NCBI GenBank assembly: GCA_039818825.1
Contig: JBCBTD010000004.1
Location: forward strand, 1 to 64,000
Direction of reading: 5' to 3'
Length of the DNA stretch: 64,000 bases
Source of the DNA: JBCBTD01 sp039818825
GTDB lineage: Bacteria; Pseudomonadota; Alphaproteobacteria; Geminicoccales; Geminicoccaceae
Shown: in pieces, positions 1 through 8,208 of the stretch
How positions within the stretch are numbered: position 1 is the first letter of the stretch
Layout of the letters: each line of letters starts with the position of its first letter
Notes under the pieces: generated by a model
The model's database searches: none
Seen by the model: only the letters and a program-made list of their open reading frames with translations
What the model was told of the DNA's origin: nothing
Position numbers and translations under genes: made by a program

Positions 1-2
1 GA

Positions 3-1946
3 CGCCACCTGCTCCAAGGGGCGGCGGCCGCCGCCGTCGCCACGCGAGCAAACGCACGACTCGGAGACGCCCAGGTGGCCGACCTGATCCTCACCAACGC
101 CAAGATCACCACGCTCGACCCGGCACAGCCCGCCGCCGAAGCCATCGCCATGGGCGGTGGGCGCGTGCTCGCCGTCGGCACCGAGGCCGAGGTGATGGCG
201 CTCGATGACGGCAACACCAAAATCGTCGACATCGGCGGCCGACGGGTCATCCCAGGTCTGAACGACAGCCACACGCATCTGATTCGCGGCGGCCTCAACT
301 ACACCATGGAGTTGCGGTGGGAGGGCGTGCCGTCGCTCGCCATCGGGCTCGAGATGCTGCGCGATCAAGCGCAGCGGACGCCGGCGCCGCAGTGGGTTCG
401 GGTCGTTGGCGGCTGGTCGGAGTTCCAGTTCGCCGAACGGCGGATGCCGACCTTGGAGGAGATCAACGCGGCAGCGCCCGAGACTCCGGTGTTCATCCTC
501 CATCTCTACGGGCGCGCGCTATTGAACCGAGCGGCACTCCGCGCAGTCGGCTTCGGCAAGAACACGCCGAACCCACCCGGCGGCATCATCGAGCGTGACT
601 CGAGCGGCAACCCCACGGGCATGCTGGTGGCCAAGCCGTCGGCTCTGATCCTCTATTCGACCTTGTCCATGGGTCCGAAGCTGCCGCTGGACCAGCAGCT
701 CAACTCGACCCGCCACTACATGCGCGAGATGAACCGGCTGGGCATCACCAGCGTCATCGATGCCGGCGGCGGCGGGCAGAACTTCCCGGACGACTATGCG
801 GTCATCCAAAAACTCCATGACGATGAGCTCCTCACCGTACGGATCGCCTACAACCTGTTTGCCCAAGCGGCCGGCTCCGAGCTCTCCGACTACGAGCGCT
901 GGGCGGCGATGACGGAGCCCGGCGCGGGCGACAGCTTCCTCAGGATGAACGGTGCTGGCGAGAACCTCACTTGGTCGGCGGCCGATTTCGAGAACTTCCT
1001 GGAGCCAAGACCCGACCTCGCGCCGGCGATGGAAAACGAGCTGGAAGCGATCACCCGGCTGCTCGTCCAGAACCGCTGGCCGTTCCGTATCCACGCGACC
1101 TACGACGAGAGCATCGATCGGTTCCTCGGGGTGTTCGAGCGGGTGGACCGCGAGGTGCCGTTCGCCGGGCTCCGCTTCATCATCGACCATGCCGAGACGG
1201 TCAGCACACGCAACATCGAGCGAATCGCGGCGCTTGGCGGTGGCATCGCCATCCAGCACCGGATGGCGTTCCAAGGCGAGTACTTCGTCGATCGCTACGG
1301 GGCCGCCGCGGCCAAGAGCACGCCGCCGATCGGACGAATGCTGCAGCTCGGCGTCCCGGTCGGCGCCGGCACCGATGCCACGCGCGTGGCCAGCTACAAC
1401 CCCTGGGTCGCGCTCTACTGGCTGAGCACGGGCAAGACGCTGGGCGGCCTGGCGCTCTACGACGATGCCGACGTGCTCGACCGCGAACAGGCGCTACAAC
1501 TCTGGACGAAGGGGAGCGCCTGGTTCTCCGGCGAGGCCGACCGCAAGGGCACGCTTGCCGTCGGTCAGCTCGCCGACCTCGCCGTCCTGTCGGCGGACTT
1601 CTTCGCCGTCGAGGACGAAGCCATCAAAGCGATAACGGCCGACCTCACGGTCGTCGACGGTCGCATCGTCCATGGCCAAGGCGACTTCACAGGTTTGGCG
1701 CCGGCGTTGCCGCCGCCCAGCCCCGACTGGTCCCCGGTCGCCAGCTTCGGCGGCCACTGGCAGGACGCGAGCGATGCTGAGCGTGCGGCGGTCCATCGCC
1801 GCGCCGCCCACGAACACGGGCACGCCGCGGGCGGCAGCTGCGCCATGCACCGCCATCATCGTCACTTGGCCTGGACTGCCCCCGTACCGGCCGGCGATAC
1901 GAAGGCGTTCTGGGGTGCGCTCGGCTGCTCCTGCTTCGCCTTTTGA
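3..1946 (+). CDS. YtcJ-type amidohydrolase, 5' end cut by window edge
   Basis: Metal-dependent hydrolase of the amidohydrolase superfamily (YtcJ/NfdA-like branch), substrate unknown. Visible metal ligands: an HTH motif about 65 residues after the GTG at 75, an H in RIHATYDES, an H in IIDHAE and a D in GAGTDATR. The gene could start at the GTG at 75, but the frame stays open to the window edge and reads RHLLQGAAAAVATRANA, which looks like the second half of a twin-arginine signal peptide. I therefore treat it as partial and probably exported. The last 50 residues are His- and Cys-rich (HEHGH, HRHH, GCSCFAF). The stop overlaps the next gene's ATG (ATGA), so the two are probably translationally coupled. 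Family assignment is firm; substrate and export are inference. Confidence 0.85.
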   Translation, partial: RHLLQGAAAAAVATRANARLGDAQVADLILTNAKITTLDPAQPAAEAIAMGGGRVLAVGTEAEVMALDDGNTKIVDIGGRRVIPGLNDSHTHLIRGGLNYTMELRWEGVPSLAIGLEMLRDQAQRTPAPQWVRVVGGWSEFQFAERRMPTLEEINAAAPETPVFILHLYGRALLNRAALRAVGFGKNTPNPPGGIIERDSSGNPTGMLVAKPSALILYSTLSMGPKLPLDQQLNSTRHYMREMNRLGITSVIDAGGGGQNFPDDYAVIQKLHDDELLTVRIAYNLFAQAAGSELSDYERWAAMTEPGAGDSFLRMNGAGENLTWSAADFENFLEPRPDLAPAMENELEAITRLLVQNRWPFRIHATYDESIDRFLGVFERVDREVPFAGLRFIIDHAETVSTRNIERIAALGGGIAIQHRMAFQGEYFVDRYGAAAAKSTPPIGRMLQLGVPVGAGTDATRVASYNPWVALYWLSTGKTLGGLALYDDADVLDREQALQLWTKGSAWFSGEADRKGTLAVGQLADLAVLSADFFAVEDEAIKAITADLTVVDGRIVHGQGDFTGLAPALPPPSPDWSPVASFGGHWQDASDAERAAVHRRAAHEHGHAAGGSCAMHRHHRHLAWTAPVPAGDTKAFWGALGCSCFAF

Positions 1947-3577
1947 TGGCCGGCGAACGCAAGACTCCGACCGCCGAGACCGCTGCTTCGGAAGCCGCAG
2001 CGCAGCCGGGACCGTGGACGCCGTTCGGCGAGCGCCCCTTCTTGGTGCTCTGGGCGGCGACCGTGATCTCGAACGTCGGCACCTGGATGCACGACGTCGG
2101 CGCCGGCTGGCTGATGACCACGTTGTCGCCATCGCCATTGATGGTGGCGCTGGTTCAAACGGCGACGGCCCTGCCGATGTTCCTGTTCGCACTGCCGGCA
2201 GGCACGCTGGCGGACCTGATCGACCGCCGGCGCATGCTGCTGGTGGTCATGGCGCTGGCGCTCGTCGTCGCCCTCGGCTTCGGGCTCCTGGTGCTGGCCG
2301 GCGGTGCCACGCCGCTGGCCCTGCTGATCGTGACCTTCGCCATGGGCACCATGGCGGCGGTGGCAGCGCCGACCTGGCAGGCGATCGTCCCCCAGCTCGT
2401 GCCGCGGACGAAGCTGCAGTCGGCGATCGCGCTGAACTCCATGGGCATCAACATCAGCCGCGCCATCGGCCCGGCGGCGGCGGGTCTCCTGATCGTCCAC
2501 GTCGGCATCGCCTGGCCGTTCCTCGTCAATGCTCTCAGTTTCGTTGCCGTGCTCCTGGCGCTCGTCTGGTGGCGGCCACCGCCTCGTCCGGAGAGCGCTT
2601 TGCCCGCCGAACGGTTCTTCGCGGGCCTCAGGAGCGGCTTCCGCTACGTCCGCAGCAGCCCACCTTTGCGAGCAACACTGGCTCGCGCGATCCTCTTTTT
2701 CGTTCCTGCCAGCGCCGCTTGGGCGCTACTGCCGCTGATCGCGCGCACCGAACTCGGCGGTGACGCCCAGCTCTACGGCCTGATGCTCGCCGCCGTGGGC
2801 ATAGGCGCCGTGGCCGGTGCGTTGGTGCTGCCTCGCTTGAAGAGCTGGCTCGGCGGTGATCGCCTGCTGGCGGCGGCATGTCTGTTGGTTGCCTCGGTCA
2901 TGGCCGGCTTCGCCACGGTGACGGCGACCGCGATCGCCGTGGTGGTCAGTGCCGGACTGGGCCTCGGCTGGATCGCCGCTCTCTCGACGCTCAACGTGTC
3001 CGCACAAACAGCACTGCCCGATTGGGTCCGTGCTCGTGGCCTGGCCGTGTTCGTCACGGTTTTCTTCGGCAGCATGACGTTCGGTTCCCTGGTCTGGGGA
3101 CAGGTCGCGGCAGCGACGTCGATCCCAGTCGCCCTACTCGCGAGTGCCGTGACGATGATCGTCGGCGTCGTTCTCGGCCGACGCTACGACGTGCAGCGCG
3201 GGGCCGGCCTCGATCTGACGCCATCCAGCCATTGGCCGGCACCGGTGATCGCCACGGCGCCGGCGAACGACAGGGGACCGGTCATGGTCACGATCGAGTA
3301 CCTCGTCGACGAGCCGGACCGCCCCGCCTTCCTGGAAGCGCTGGGCGAGCTTGCGGCGGAGCGGCGTCGCGACGGCGGCTTCGGCTGGACCGCGTTCGAG
3401 GACACGGCAGAACCCCGTCGCGTGCAGGAGAGCTTCATGGTCGAAAGCTGGGAAGCGCATCTGCGGCAGCACGAGCGGGTCACCGAAGCCGACCGATCGT
3501 TGCAAGAGCGGGTCAACCGGTTCCACCGCGGTGACGCGCCGCCGTTGGTGCGGCACCTGCTGGCCGCTGCGTCTTGA
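1943..3577 (+). CDS. MFS transporter with C-terminal monooxygenase-like domain
   Basis: Integral membrane exporter of the major facilitator superfamily, resembling the EntS/MFS_3 (formerly DUF894) group. About 12 hydrophobic helices occupy residues 25-425, with the MFS loop 2-3 signature near LADLIDRRR. The length (544 residues) exceeds the usual 400-420 because a soluble tail of about 100 residues follows the last helix. That tail (starting near VMVTIEYLVDE) has the strand-helix pattern and conserved ESWxxHLRQHxR stretch of antibiotic-biosynthesis-monooxygenase (ABM)-like folds. The ATG overlaps the amidohydrolase stop by 4 nt, and the next gene's TTG overlaps this stop. Cargo unknown. Confidence 0.85.
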   Translation: MMAGERKTPTAETAASEAAAQPGPWTPFGERPFLVLWAATVISNVGTWMHDVGAGWLMTTLSPSPLMVALVQTATALPMFLFALPAGTLADLIDRRRMLLVVMALALVVALGFGLLVLAGGATPLALLIVTFAMGTMAAVAAPTWQAIVPQLVPRTKLQSAIALNSMGINISRAIGPAAAGLLIVHVGIAWPFLVNALSFVAVLLALVWWRPPPRPESALPAERFFAGLRSGFRYVRSSPPLRATLARAILFFVPASAAWALLPLIARTELGGDAQLYGLMLAAVGIGAVAGALVLPRLKSWLGGDRLLAAACLLVASVMAGFATVTATAIAVVVSAGLGLGWIAALSTLNVSAQTALPDWVRARGLAVFVTVFFGSMTFGSLVWGQVAAATSIPVALLASAVTMIVGVVLGRRYDVQRGAGLDLTPSSHWPAPVIATAPANDRGPVMVTIEYLVDEPDRPAFLEALGELAAERRRDGGFGWTAFEDTAEPRRVQESFMVESWEAHLRQHERVTEADRSLQERVNRFHRGDAPPLVRHLLAAAS

Positions 3578-4395
3578 TCCGGCGTGCTGTACTGGTGGCG
3601 ACGCTGGTGCTGGCCCATCCGGTCGCAGCCGAGCCGATGCGCTTTCACGGCGTCGTCGAGCCCTCGGCGCGCGCCGAGGTGACGACACTCCTCGATGGCG
3701 TCGTTCGCCACGTCCACGTCCGCGCCGGCGACCGCGTCGACACCGGTCAGCTCTTGTTCGAGATCGAACCCGTCGATGATCTCGAGAGTCTGGTGCGGAT
3801 CGCGCGGGCGGAGCACGACGCCCGGTTCGCCGAGCTGGAGGAGACTCGGCTGGTGCTGTCGCAGCAAGCGACTCTCCGCGAGCGGGCAGCCACCTCCGAT
3901 CTCCGTTACGAACGAGCAAGGCACGCGGTACGCATCGCCGAGGCGATGGTCGAAGCGGCCGCAGCGCGGTTGGCGGAAGCCGAGCGTGAGCAAGGCCTTC
4001 GGCAGGTCACCGCGCCGATGGCGGGTGTGGTCGACCGCCCGCGCGTCGTCGAAGGGGCGTTCGTCGAGGCGGAGGCCGGCGCGCCGCTCGCCGTGATCGA
4101 ACGCCTCGACCCGATCCACGTCGCCTACGCGGTACCCTATGACGAGCGGCTGGACGCACTCGACACCGCTGGCGTCGCCACCGTCGAGGAGCTGCTGCAG
4201 CGCCTGGAGGTCCATGCGGTGCTACCGAATGGCGAACCCTACGGGCCGGCTGGTACGTTGATCGGGTCGAACGTCAGGATCGATCCGGCGACGGGCACGC
4301 TCCGGACCTGGGCGGCCTTCGCCAACCCGAACTTGCGGTTGCTGCCCGGTCTGACGGTGGAAATCCGGTCGACGTTGATCGCCGAGAGCAACTGA
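3574..4395 (+). CDS. periplasmic adaptor (membrane-fusion) protein of an efflux system
   Basis: HlyD/RND-type adaptor that would bridge an inner-membrane pump to an outer-membrane channel in the periplasm. It has an N-terminal hydrophobic signal (about residues 1-20, ending HPVAAEP), a first biotinyl-lipoyl half (GVVRHVHVRAGDRVDTGQLL), a central alpha-helical hairpin rich in E/R/A (about 75-150), a second lipoyl half (VTAPMAGVVDRP) and a beta-barrel. At 273 residues it is shorter than typical RND adaptors (350-400). The TTG start overlaps the previous stop (TTGA); an internal GTG a few codons in is an alternative. No RND permease or outer-membrane partner follows, so it may work with the MFS protein upstream or with a distant pump. 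Confidence 0.75.
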   Translation: MIRRAVLVATLVLAHPVAAEPMRFHGVVEPSARAEVTTLLDGVVRHVHVRAGDRVDTGQLLFEIEPVDDLESLVRIARAEHDARFAELEETRLVLSQQATLRERAATSDLRYERARHAVRIAEAMVEAAAARLAEAEREQGLRQVTAPMAGVVDRPRVVEGAFVEAEAGAPLAVIERLDPIHVAYAVPYDERLDALDTAGVATVEELLQRLEVHAVLPNGEPYGPAGTLIGSNVRIDPATGTLRTWAAFANPNLRLLPGLTVEIRSTLIAESN

Positions 4396-4457
4396 GACCT
4401 GCGCGACCGCGGCTTGACGCCCCTGCCCGCCACCCGCCACGACCTGCCGAAGCGGCT

Positions 4458-4484
4458 GGCCCGCTCGACCGACGAGGCCGGGCC
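4458..4484 (+). terminator. weak hairpin between adaptor and EamA genes
   Basis: GGCCCG and CGGGCC arms (6 bp) are separated by 15 nt in the 109-nt gap after the adaptor gene. No T-run follows, so it is only a possible terminator. Confidence 0.25.
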
Positions 4485-4504
4485 GGAGCGCGCGGGGGCT
4501 CATA

Positions 4505-5416
4505 TTGGTGGACATGAACGGCGGCACCCCGAAGCCCGTTGCCTATCGCCTCGACGTCGTCGCGGTGCTGATGGGCATGGCCTTCGCCTTCATGTGGAGC
4601 TCGGCATTCACGTCGGCCAAGGTCGCGTTGGCCGATGCGCCGCCCTTGCTGATGCTGGTGGTGCGGTTCGCCCTGTCGGGCGCGCTGGCCATCGCCATCG
4701 GCCGTGCGCTTGGTCAGAAGATGCCCACGCGGCCACGCGACTGGGCGTTCGTGGTGCTGCTCGGCGTCTGCCAGAACAGCCTGTATCTTGGTCTGTTCTT
4801 CGTCGCCATGACCACGGTGCCGGCCGGCCTCGCCGCGATCATCGCCAGCACGATGCCGCTGTTGGTGGCGGCGGCTGGCCCGTTGTTCCTCGGCGACCGG
4901 CTCGCCGCACGGGCCTGGGTCGGGCTCGTCGTCGGTTTCGCCGGCGCGATTCTGATCCTCGGCGACCGCATCGGCGGCGACCTCGATCCGTTCGGTCTCG
5001 CCATCTGCCTGATCGGGGTCTCGGCGCTGGCCGGCGCCACGCTGATCGTCCGCTACGCCCAGTTGGAGGGCGGGCTGGTCGTGCTCGTCGGGCTGCAGAT
5101 GTTGGTCGGCGGGCTGGCGCTCGCCCCCATTGCTCTCGCCACCGAGACGTTCCGAGACGTGACGATCACCCCGTCCTTGGTGATCGCCTTCACCTACACG
5201 ACCCTCGTGCCCGGCGTGCTCGCGACGATCCTCTGGTTCCAGCTGATCCGCCGCGTCGGCGCGGCGCAGGCCAGCGCCTACCACTTCCTCAACCCGGGCT
5301 TCGGCGTCGTGGTCGCGTGGCTCGTCCTCGGCGAGCGGGTCACCGGCCTGGACGTCGTCGGCGTGTGCATCGTCGCCGCCGGCATCCTTCTGGTGCAGAC
5401 CGCGCCGCGGCGTTGA
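4505..5416 (+). CDS. EamA-family (DMT) transporter
   Basis: Drug/metabolite transporter superfamily member with two EamA repeats. Ten hydrophobic segments fit the 303-residue length, with the repeats at about 15-145 and 155-295. Proteins of this family usually export amino acids, nucleosides or toxic metabolites; the cargo here cannot be told. A G-rich ribosome site (GGGGG) lies 6 nt before the TTG at 4505. GTG at 4508 and ATG at 4514 are in-frame alternatives. It stands alone between the adaptor gene and the convergent cupin gene. Confidence 0.85.
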   Translation: MVDMNGGTPKPVAYRLDVVAVLMGMAFAFMWSSAFTSAKVALADAPPLLMLVVRFALSGALAIAIGRALGQKMPTRPRDWAFVVLLGVCQNSLYLGLFFVAMTTVPAGLAAIIASTMPLLVAAAGPLFLGDRLAARAWVGLVVGFAGAILILGDRIGGDLDPFGLAICLIGVSALAGATLIVRYAQLEGGLVVLVGLQMLVGGLALAPIALATETFRDVTITPSLVIAFTYTTLVPGVLATILWFQLIRRVGAAQASAYHFLNPGFGVVVAWLVLGERVTGLDVVGVCIVAAGILLVQTAPRR

Positions 5417-5441
5417 CGCTTGCCGTTCGACGGCACGCCGT

Positions 5442-5843
5442 TCAAAGCGCCCTGGCGTAGTCCGCGTCGGCGACCGGCTCCAGCCAGTCGACGTGCTTGC
5501 CGTCCAACGCCTCGTGGATCGCGACGTGCGTCATCGCGGTTCCTGGTGCAGCACCGTGCCAGTGCCTCTCGCCGGGTGCGAACCACACGACGTCGCCTGG
5601 CCGGAGCTCGAAGATGGCGCCGCCGTCGGCCTGGGCCCGGCCGACGCCGGCCGTCACCAGCAGTGTCTGGCCGAGCGGATGCGTGTGCCAATTGGTCCGC
5701 GCACCCGGCGCGAAGCTCACGGTGACCGCGCGCATCCGCGCCGGTTCCGGCGCCTCGTGGATCACGTCCTGTAGGACTTGGCCGGTGAACCAGGCGGGAT
5801 TGCCCTGGCGAGTCGGCAAATCGCCTGCGCGTCGAACGTCCAT
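5442..5843 (-). CDS. small cupin-domain protein
   Basis: Single-domain cupin of 133 residues. The first cupin motif reads NWHTHPLGQTLLVTAG: the HxH pair is present, but the usual acidic ligand is a Gln in GQT. The second motif reads PGDVVWFAPGERHWHGA, with its His. Proteins of this size and pattern are often annotated as quercetin-2,3-dioxygenase-like or as partners of carboxymuconolactone decarboxylases; the activity here is unknown. It is convergent with the EamA gene and 60 nt downstream of the microprotein gene on the same strand, so it may be the last gene of the MarR-MFS unit. Confidence 0.8.
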   Translation of the reverse strand: MDVRRAGDLPTRQGNPAWFTGQVLQDVIHEAPEPARMRAVTVSFAPGARTNWHTHPLGQTLLVTAGVGRAQADGGAIFELRPGDVVWFAPGERHWHGAAPGTAMTHVAIHEALDGKHVDWLEPVADADYARAL

Positions 5844-5903
5844 CTTGGCCTCTCCCGGCTTGCTTCGGTGCTCGATCCCGACGGGCGTAGCGGCACGGGA
5901 TTG

Positions 5904-6035
5904 CTAGCCGAAGCAGAATTGGTAGGCCTGCAGCAGCAGGTCCATAGCCGGATCGTGGTAGCCGGCAAACGCCCAGACGCAGATACCGATCGCCAGCACC
6001 GCGGCCGGAGTCCAAGGCGAGCTGAGCCACCGCAT
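5904..6035 (-). CDS. 43-residue single-helix membrane microprotein
   Basis: Tiny reading frame starting at the ATG at 6035, whose ATGA overlaps the stop of the MFS gene, so translation is probably coupled. The 43-residue product has one hydrophobic segment (about residues 10-25, PAAVLAIGICVWAF), then a short polar stretch (GYHDPAMD), and ends QAYQFCFG. I do not recognise a family. Position and overlap suggest a small accessory subunit or stabiliser of the MFS transporter. Codon composition resembles its neighbours. Confidence 0.55.
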   Translation of the reverse strand: MRWLSSPWTPAAVLAIGICVWAFAGYHDPAMDLLLQAYQFCFG

Positions 6036-7246
6036 CAAGCCGGTCTCGCCGCAGCGCGCTGGACCGGCTGCTCGCGGATCGGGACGTTGAGGGCGGCAGC
6101 GACCAGGGCGAGGATGATCGCGGTCATCCAGACGGCGTCGTAGGAGCCGAGCCGGTCGTAGGCAGCGCCGCCTAGCCAACTCCCGAGGAACGCCCCGACC
6201 TGGTGCATGAAGAAGACGATGCCGCCGAGCATCGACATGTTCGCGACGCCGAAGACGGTCGCGACGGTGCCGTTGGTCAGTGGCACCGTCGACAACCAGA
6301 GAAAGCCCATGAGCACGCCGAACAGATAGGCCGAGCCAGCCGTCACGGGCAGGACGACGAACGCACCGATCGCGACCGCACGGCCGATGTAGATCCACGC
6401 CAGCAGCATCGGCTTGCGGACGTGGCCACCCCACAGCCCTGCGTAGTACGACCCGACGATGTTCACGAGCCCGACGAGCGCGAGGACGGTCGAACCGACC
6501 CCGGCACCGAGCCCTTGGTCGACGAGATAGGCCGGTAGGTGCGTGCCCACGAAAGCAACGTGGAACCCGCAAACGAAGAAACCCAGCGAGAGCAGCCAGA
6601 ACCCGCGGTGGGCGAACGCGAGACGCAACGCCTCGCCAGCACCGAGGTCCGATGGCTTGGGCACCAAGCTCCGCTGCTCGAACAGCGGCATGGCCAGTGG
6701 CAGCATGAACCCGGCCAGTACGGCAAGGATCACCAGGGTCCACTGCCAATCCAGCCAAAGGATGCCGGAAAGCGTCGTCGGCAGCATCACGAACATGCCG
6801 AACGATCCGACCGCCATGGCGATGCCCATGGCGAGCGATCGCCGCTCCGGACTGCTGGCGCGGCTGATCGCACCGAACACGATGGGAAACGTCGTGCCGC
6901 TCAGGCCCAGACCGATCAGCACGCCGCAGGTCAGCACGAACATGACCGGGCTCTGCGGCACCGCCATGGCCAAGAGGCCGAGCACGTAGAGCACCGCGCC
7001 GACGACGATGATCGGACCGGCCCCGAACCGATCGGCCAAGCGGCCGGTGAAAGGTTGGGCCGCCCCCCAAACGAGGTTCTGTATGGCGATGGCGAACGCG
7101 AAAACCTCGCGCCCCCAGCCCGCCTGGTCGGAGATCGGCTGCAGGAACAGCCCGAACCCGTGGCGAATGCCCAGAGAGAGTGCGAGAATGACTGCGCCGG
7201 CCGCGAGCATGACGGCAGGACGATCCCAGGCGGTCGTGCGCGTCAT
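6035..7246 (-). CDS. MFS transporter, oxalate/formate-antiporter-like
   Basis: Twelve-helix major facilitator of 403 residues, resembling the OFA/monocarboxylate branch: the N-terminus has LGIRHGFGLFLQPIS followed by the WGREVFAFAIAIQNL helix common in that group, and GRLADRFG in loop 2-3. The probable substrate class is a small organic anion or drug, not determinable here. I chose the ATG at 7246 because it overlaps the marR stop by 4 nt (ATGA) and gives the family length; the frame stays open upstream but that part is non-homologous arginine-rich sequence. The order marR-MFS-microprotein implies control by the MarR protein. Confidence 0.85.
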   Translation of the reverse strand: MTRTTAWDRPAVMLAAGAVILALSLGIRHGFGLFLQPISDQAGWGREVFAFAIAIQNLVWGAAQPFTGRLADRFGAGPIIVVGAVLYVLGLLAMAVPQSPVMFVLTCGVLIGLGLSGTTFPIVFGAISRASSPERRSLAMGIAMAVGSFGMFVMLPTTLSGILWLDWQWTLVILAVLAGFMLPLAMPLFEQRSLVPKPSDLGAGEALRLAFAHRGFWLLSLGFFVCGFHVAFVGTHLPAYLVDQGLGAGVGSTVLALVGLVNIVGSYYAGLWGGHVRKPMLLAWIYIGRAVAIGAFVVLPVTAGSAYLFGVLMGFLWLSTVPLTNGTVATVFGVANMSMLGGIVFFMHQVGAFLGSWLGGAAYDRLGSYDAVWMTAIILALVAAALNVPIREQPVQRAAARPA

Positions 7247-7689
7247 ACGGTCCGGTTCCCACGATAGGTGGTTGGCGCCGTCAGCTCCGCTAGCTCGTCG
7301 GCGAGACGATCGAACAGCGCACGGTCGCCCGCGGGCCAGCGATCTTCCAGATGCCGTTGTACGGCTTCCCAGAGCGGCAGCGCATGGGCGATGGCCTCGA
7401 GCCCGCGCTCGCGGAGCCGGACGATCCGCGCCCGCTCGTCCGTGCCCGAGCCGAGATCGACGAACCCGTGCTTGTGCAATACCCGGAGATTGCGGCCGAG
7501 GGTCGAGCGATCGAGGTCTGTCGCGGCCGCAAGCTCGGTGATCGACGGGGCTCCGGCGCGCTCGATCGCCCGCAAGAGCCCGAATTGAGGCGTCTTCAGC
7601 CCCGCGGGCTCCAGCGCCTCGTCGTAGATCGCCGTCAGCCGGCGCGCCACCCGGCGCGCTTTGGTGCAGTAGCAACGCACATCATCCAT
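7243..7689 (-). CDS. MarR-family transcriptional regulator
   Basis: Winged-helix regulator of 148 residues. The recognition region reads ITELAAATDLDRSTLGRNLRVLHKHGFV, followed by a wing rich in D/E/R (GTDERARIVRL). The N-terminus carries a CYC pair at residues 6-8, found in one MarR subgroup (CxCxxARRxxRxLTxxYD), and these could sense oxidation. It is first gene of a coupled unit with the MFS and microprotein genes, and divergent from the exported rubredoxin gene. A palindrome (GCGGG-6-CCCGC) five bases upstream of its start is the likely autoregulatory operator. The ligand is probably the substrate of the adjacent exporter (inference). Confidence 0.85.
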   Translation of the reverse strand: MDDVRCYCTKARRVARRLTAIYDEALEPAGLKTPQFGLLRAIERAGAPSITELAAATDLDRSTLGRNLRVLHKHGFVDLGSGTDERARIVRLRERGLEAIAHALPLWEAVQRHLEDRWPAGDRALFDRLADELAELTAPTTYRGNRTV

Positions 7690-7693
7690 GATG

Positions 7694-7709
7694 CGGGCAT
7701 ATACCCGCT
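7694..7709. promoter_or_regulatory. candidate MarR operator
   Basis: Inverted repeat GCGGG-CATATA-CCCGC in the 168-nt divergent gap between marR and the rubredoxin gene, 5 nt upstream of the marR start. Its size and position suit a MarR dimer site blocking marR transcription or translation. No footprint evidence. Confidence 0.45.
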
Positions 7710-7857
7710 TTCCACGCGATGCAAGAACCGTCCGTAGCGCGTGCAGCCATGGCCCGGCATTTCGTCGTCAGGATCGGCACCGGCTTGAGCTGGCGCAAGG
7801 CGTGGCGCGGCGCGTCCGGCTATCGCCAAGGTGCGGGTGGCCGACGGAGATACGATC

Positions 7858-8115
7858 ATGTTGTTCGCGGAGACCAGAAGGCGCGTGCTGATCGCGCTGG
7901 GACTGTTGCCGTGGACGGTCCGCTCCAGCGACGCGGCGCCGGCCCGCCGCTTCGACGGCGGCAAGCTGCTCTGCCCGGACCGCGAGTGCGGCTTCCTGTA
8001 CGATCCAGCGGTGGGCATTCCCGAGCAAGGCATCCCGCCCGGCGTCGCCTTCGAGGACCTACCCGACGACTGGGTTTGCCCGATCTGCGGCATCCCGAAA
8101 GCCGCCTGGCTCTGA
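7858..8115 (+). CDS. exported rubredoxin-like protein with C-x4-C / C-x2-C site
   Basis: Small iron protein for one-electron transfer. The C-terminal half is plainly rubredoxin: GFLYDP, GIPPGVAFEDLPDDWVCPICG. The second pair is normal (C74-x2-C77), but the first is C39-P-D-R-E-C44, four residues between cysteines instead of two. Residues 1-28 form an arginine-rich hydrophobic leader (TRRRVLIALGLLPW) like a Tat or Sec signal, so the protein may be periplasmic or membrane-anchored. Start ATG 7858 was chosen for the GGAG 8 nt upstream; an in-frame GTG at 7831 adds nine residues. The redox partner is unknown. It is separate from the hydrogenase operon, which has its own rubredoxin domain. Confidence 0.8.
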   Translation: MLFAETRRRVLIALGLLPWTVRSSDAAPARRFDGGKLLCPDRECGFLYDPAVGIPEQGIPPGVAFEDLPDDWVCPICGIPKAAWL

Positions 8116-8153
8116 GGGCGCCGCGATGCCGCCGGCACAGCCCGAACGAACGA

Positions 8154-8180
8154 GAGGCTGCCTGCGGGGCAGACAGCCTC
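8154..8180. terminator. bidirectional terminator between rubredoxin and phoX genes
   Basis: Arms GAGGCTG and CAGCCTC (7 bp), a C/A mismatch, then CTGC/GCAG (4 bp) around a 3-nt loop. It lies between two convergent genes, 39 nt past the rubredoxin stop and 28 nt past the phoX stop. Confidence 0.7.
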
Positions 8181-8208
8181 CCGAACGAGCAAATCGGCTG
8201 AGCTGGTC

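Noticed and set aside
5904..7262. A 452-codon minus frame covering the MFS gene and the microprotein
   Set aside because: Only its last 43 codons make sense as protein; the rest is an arginine-rich out-of-frame shadow of the MFS gene.
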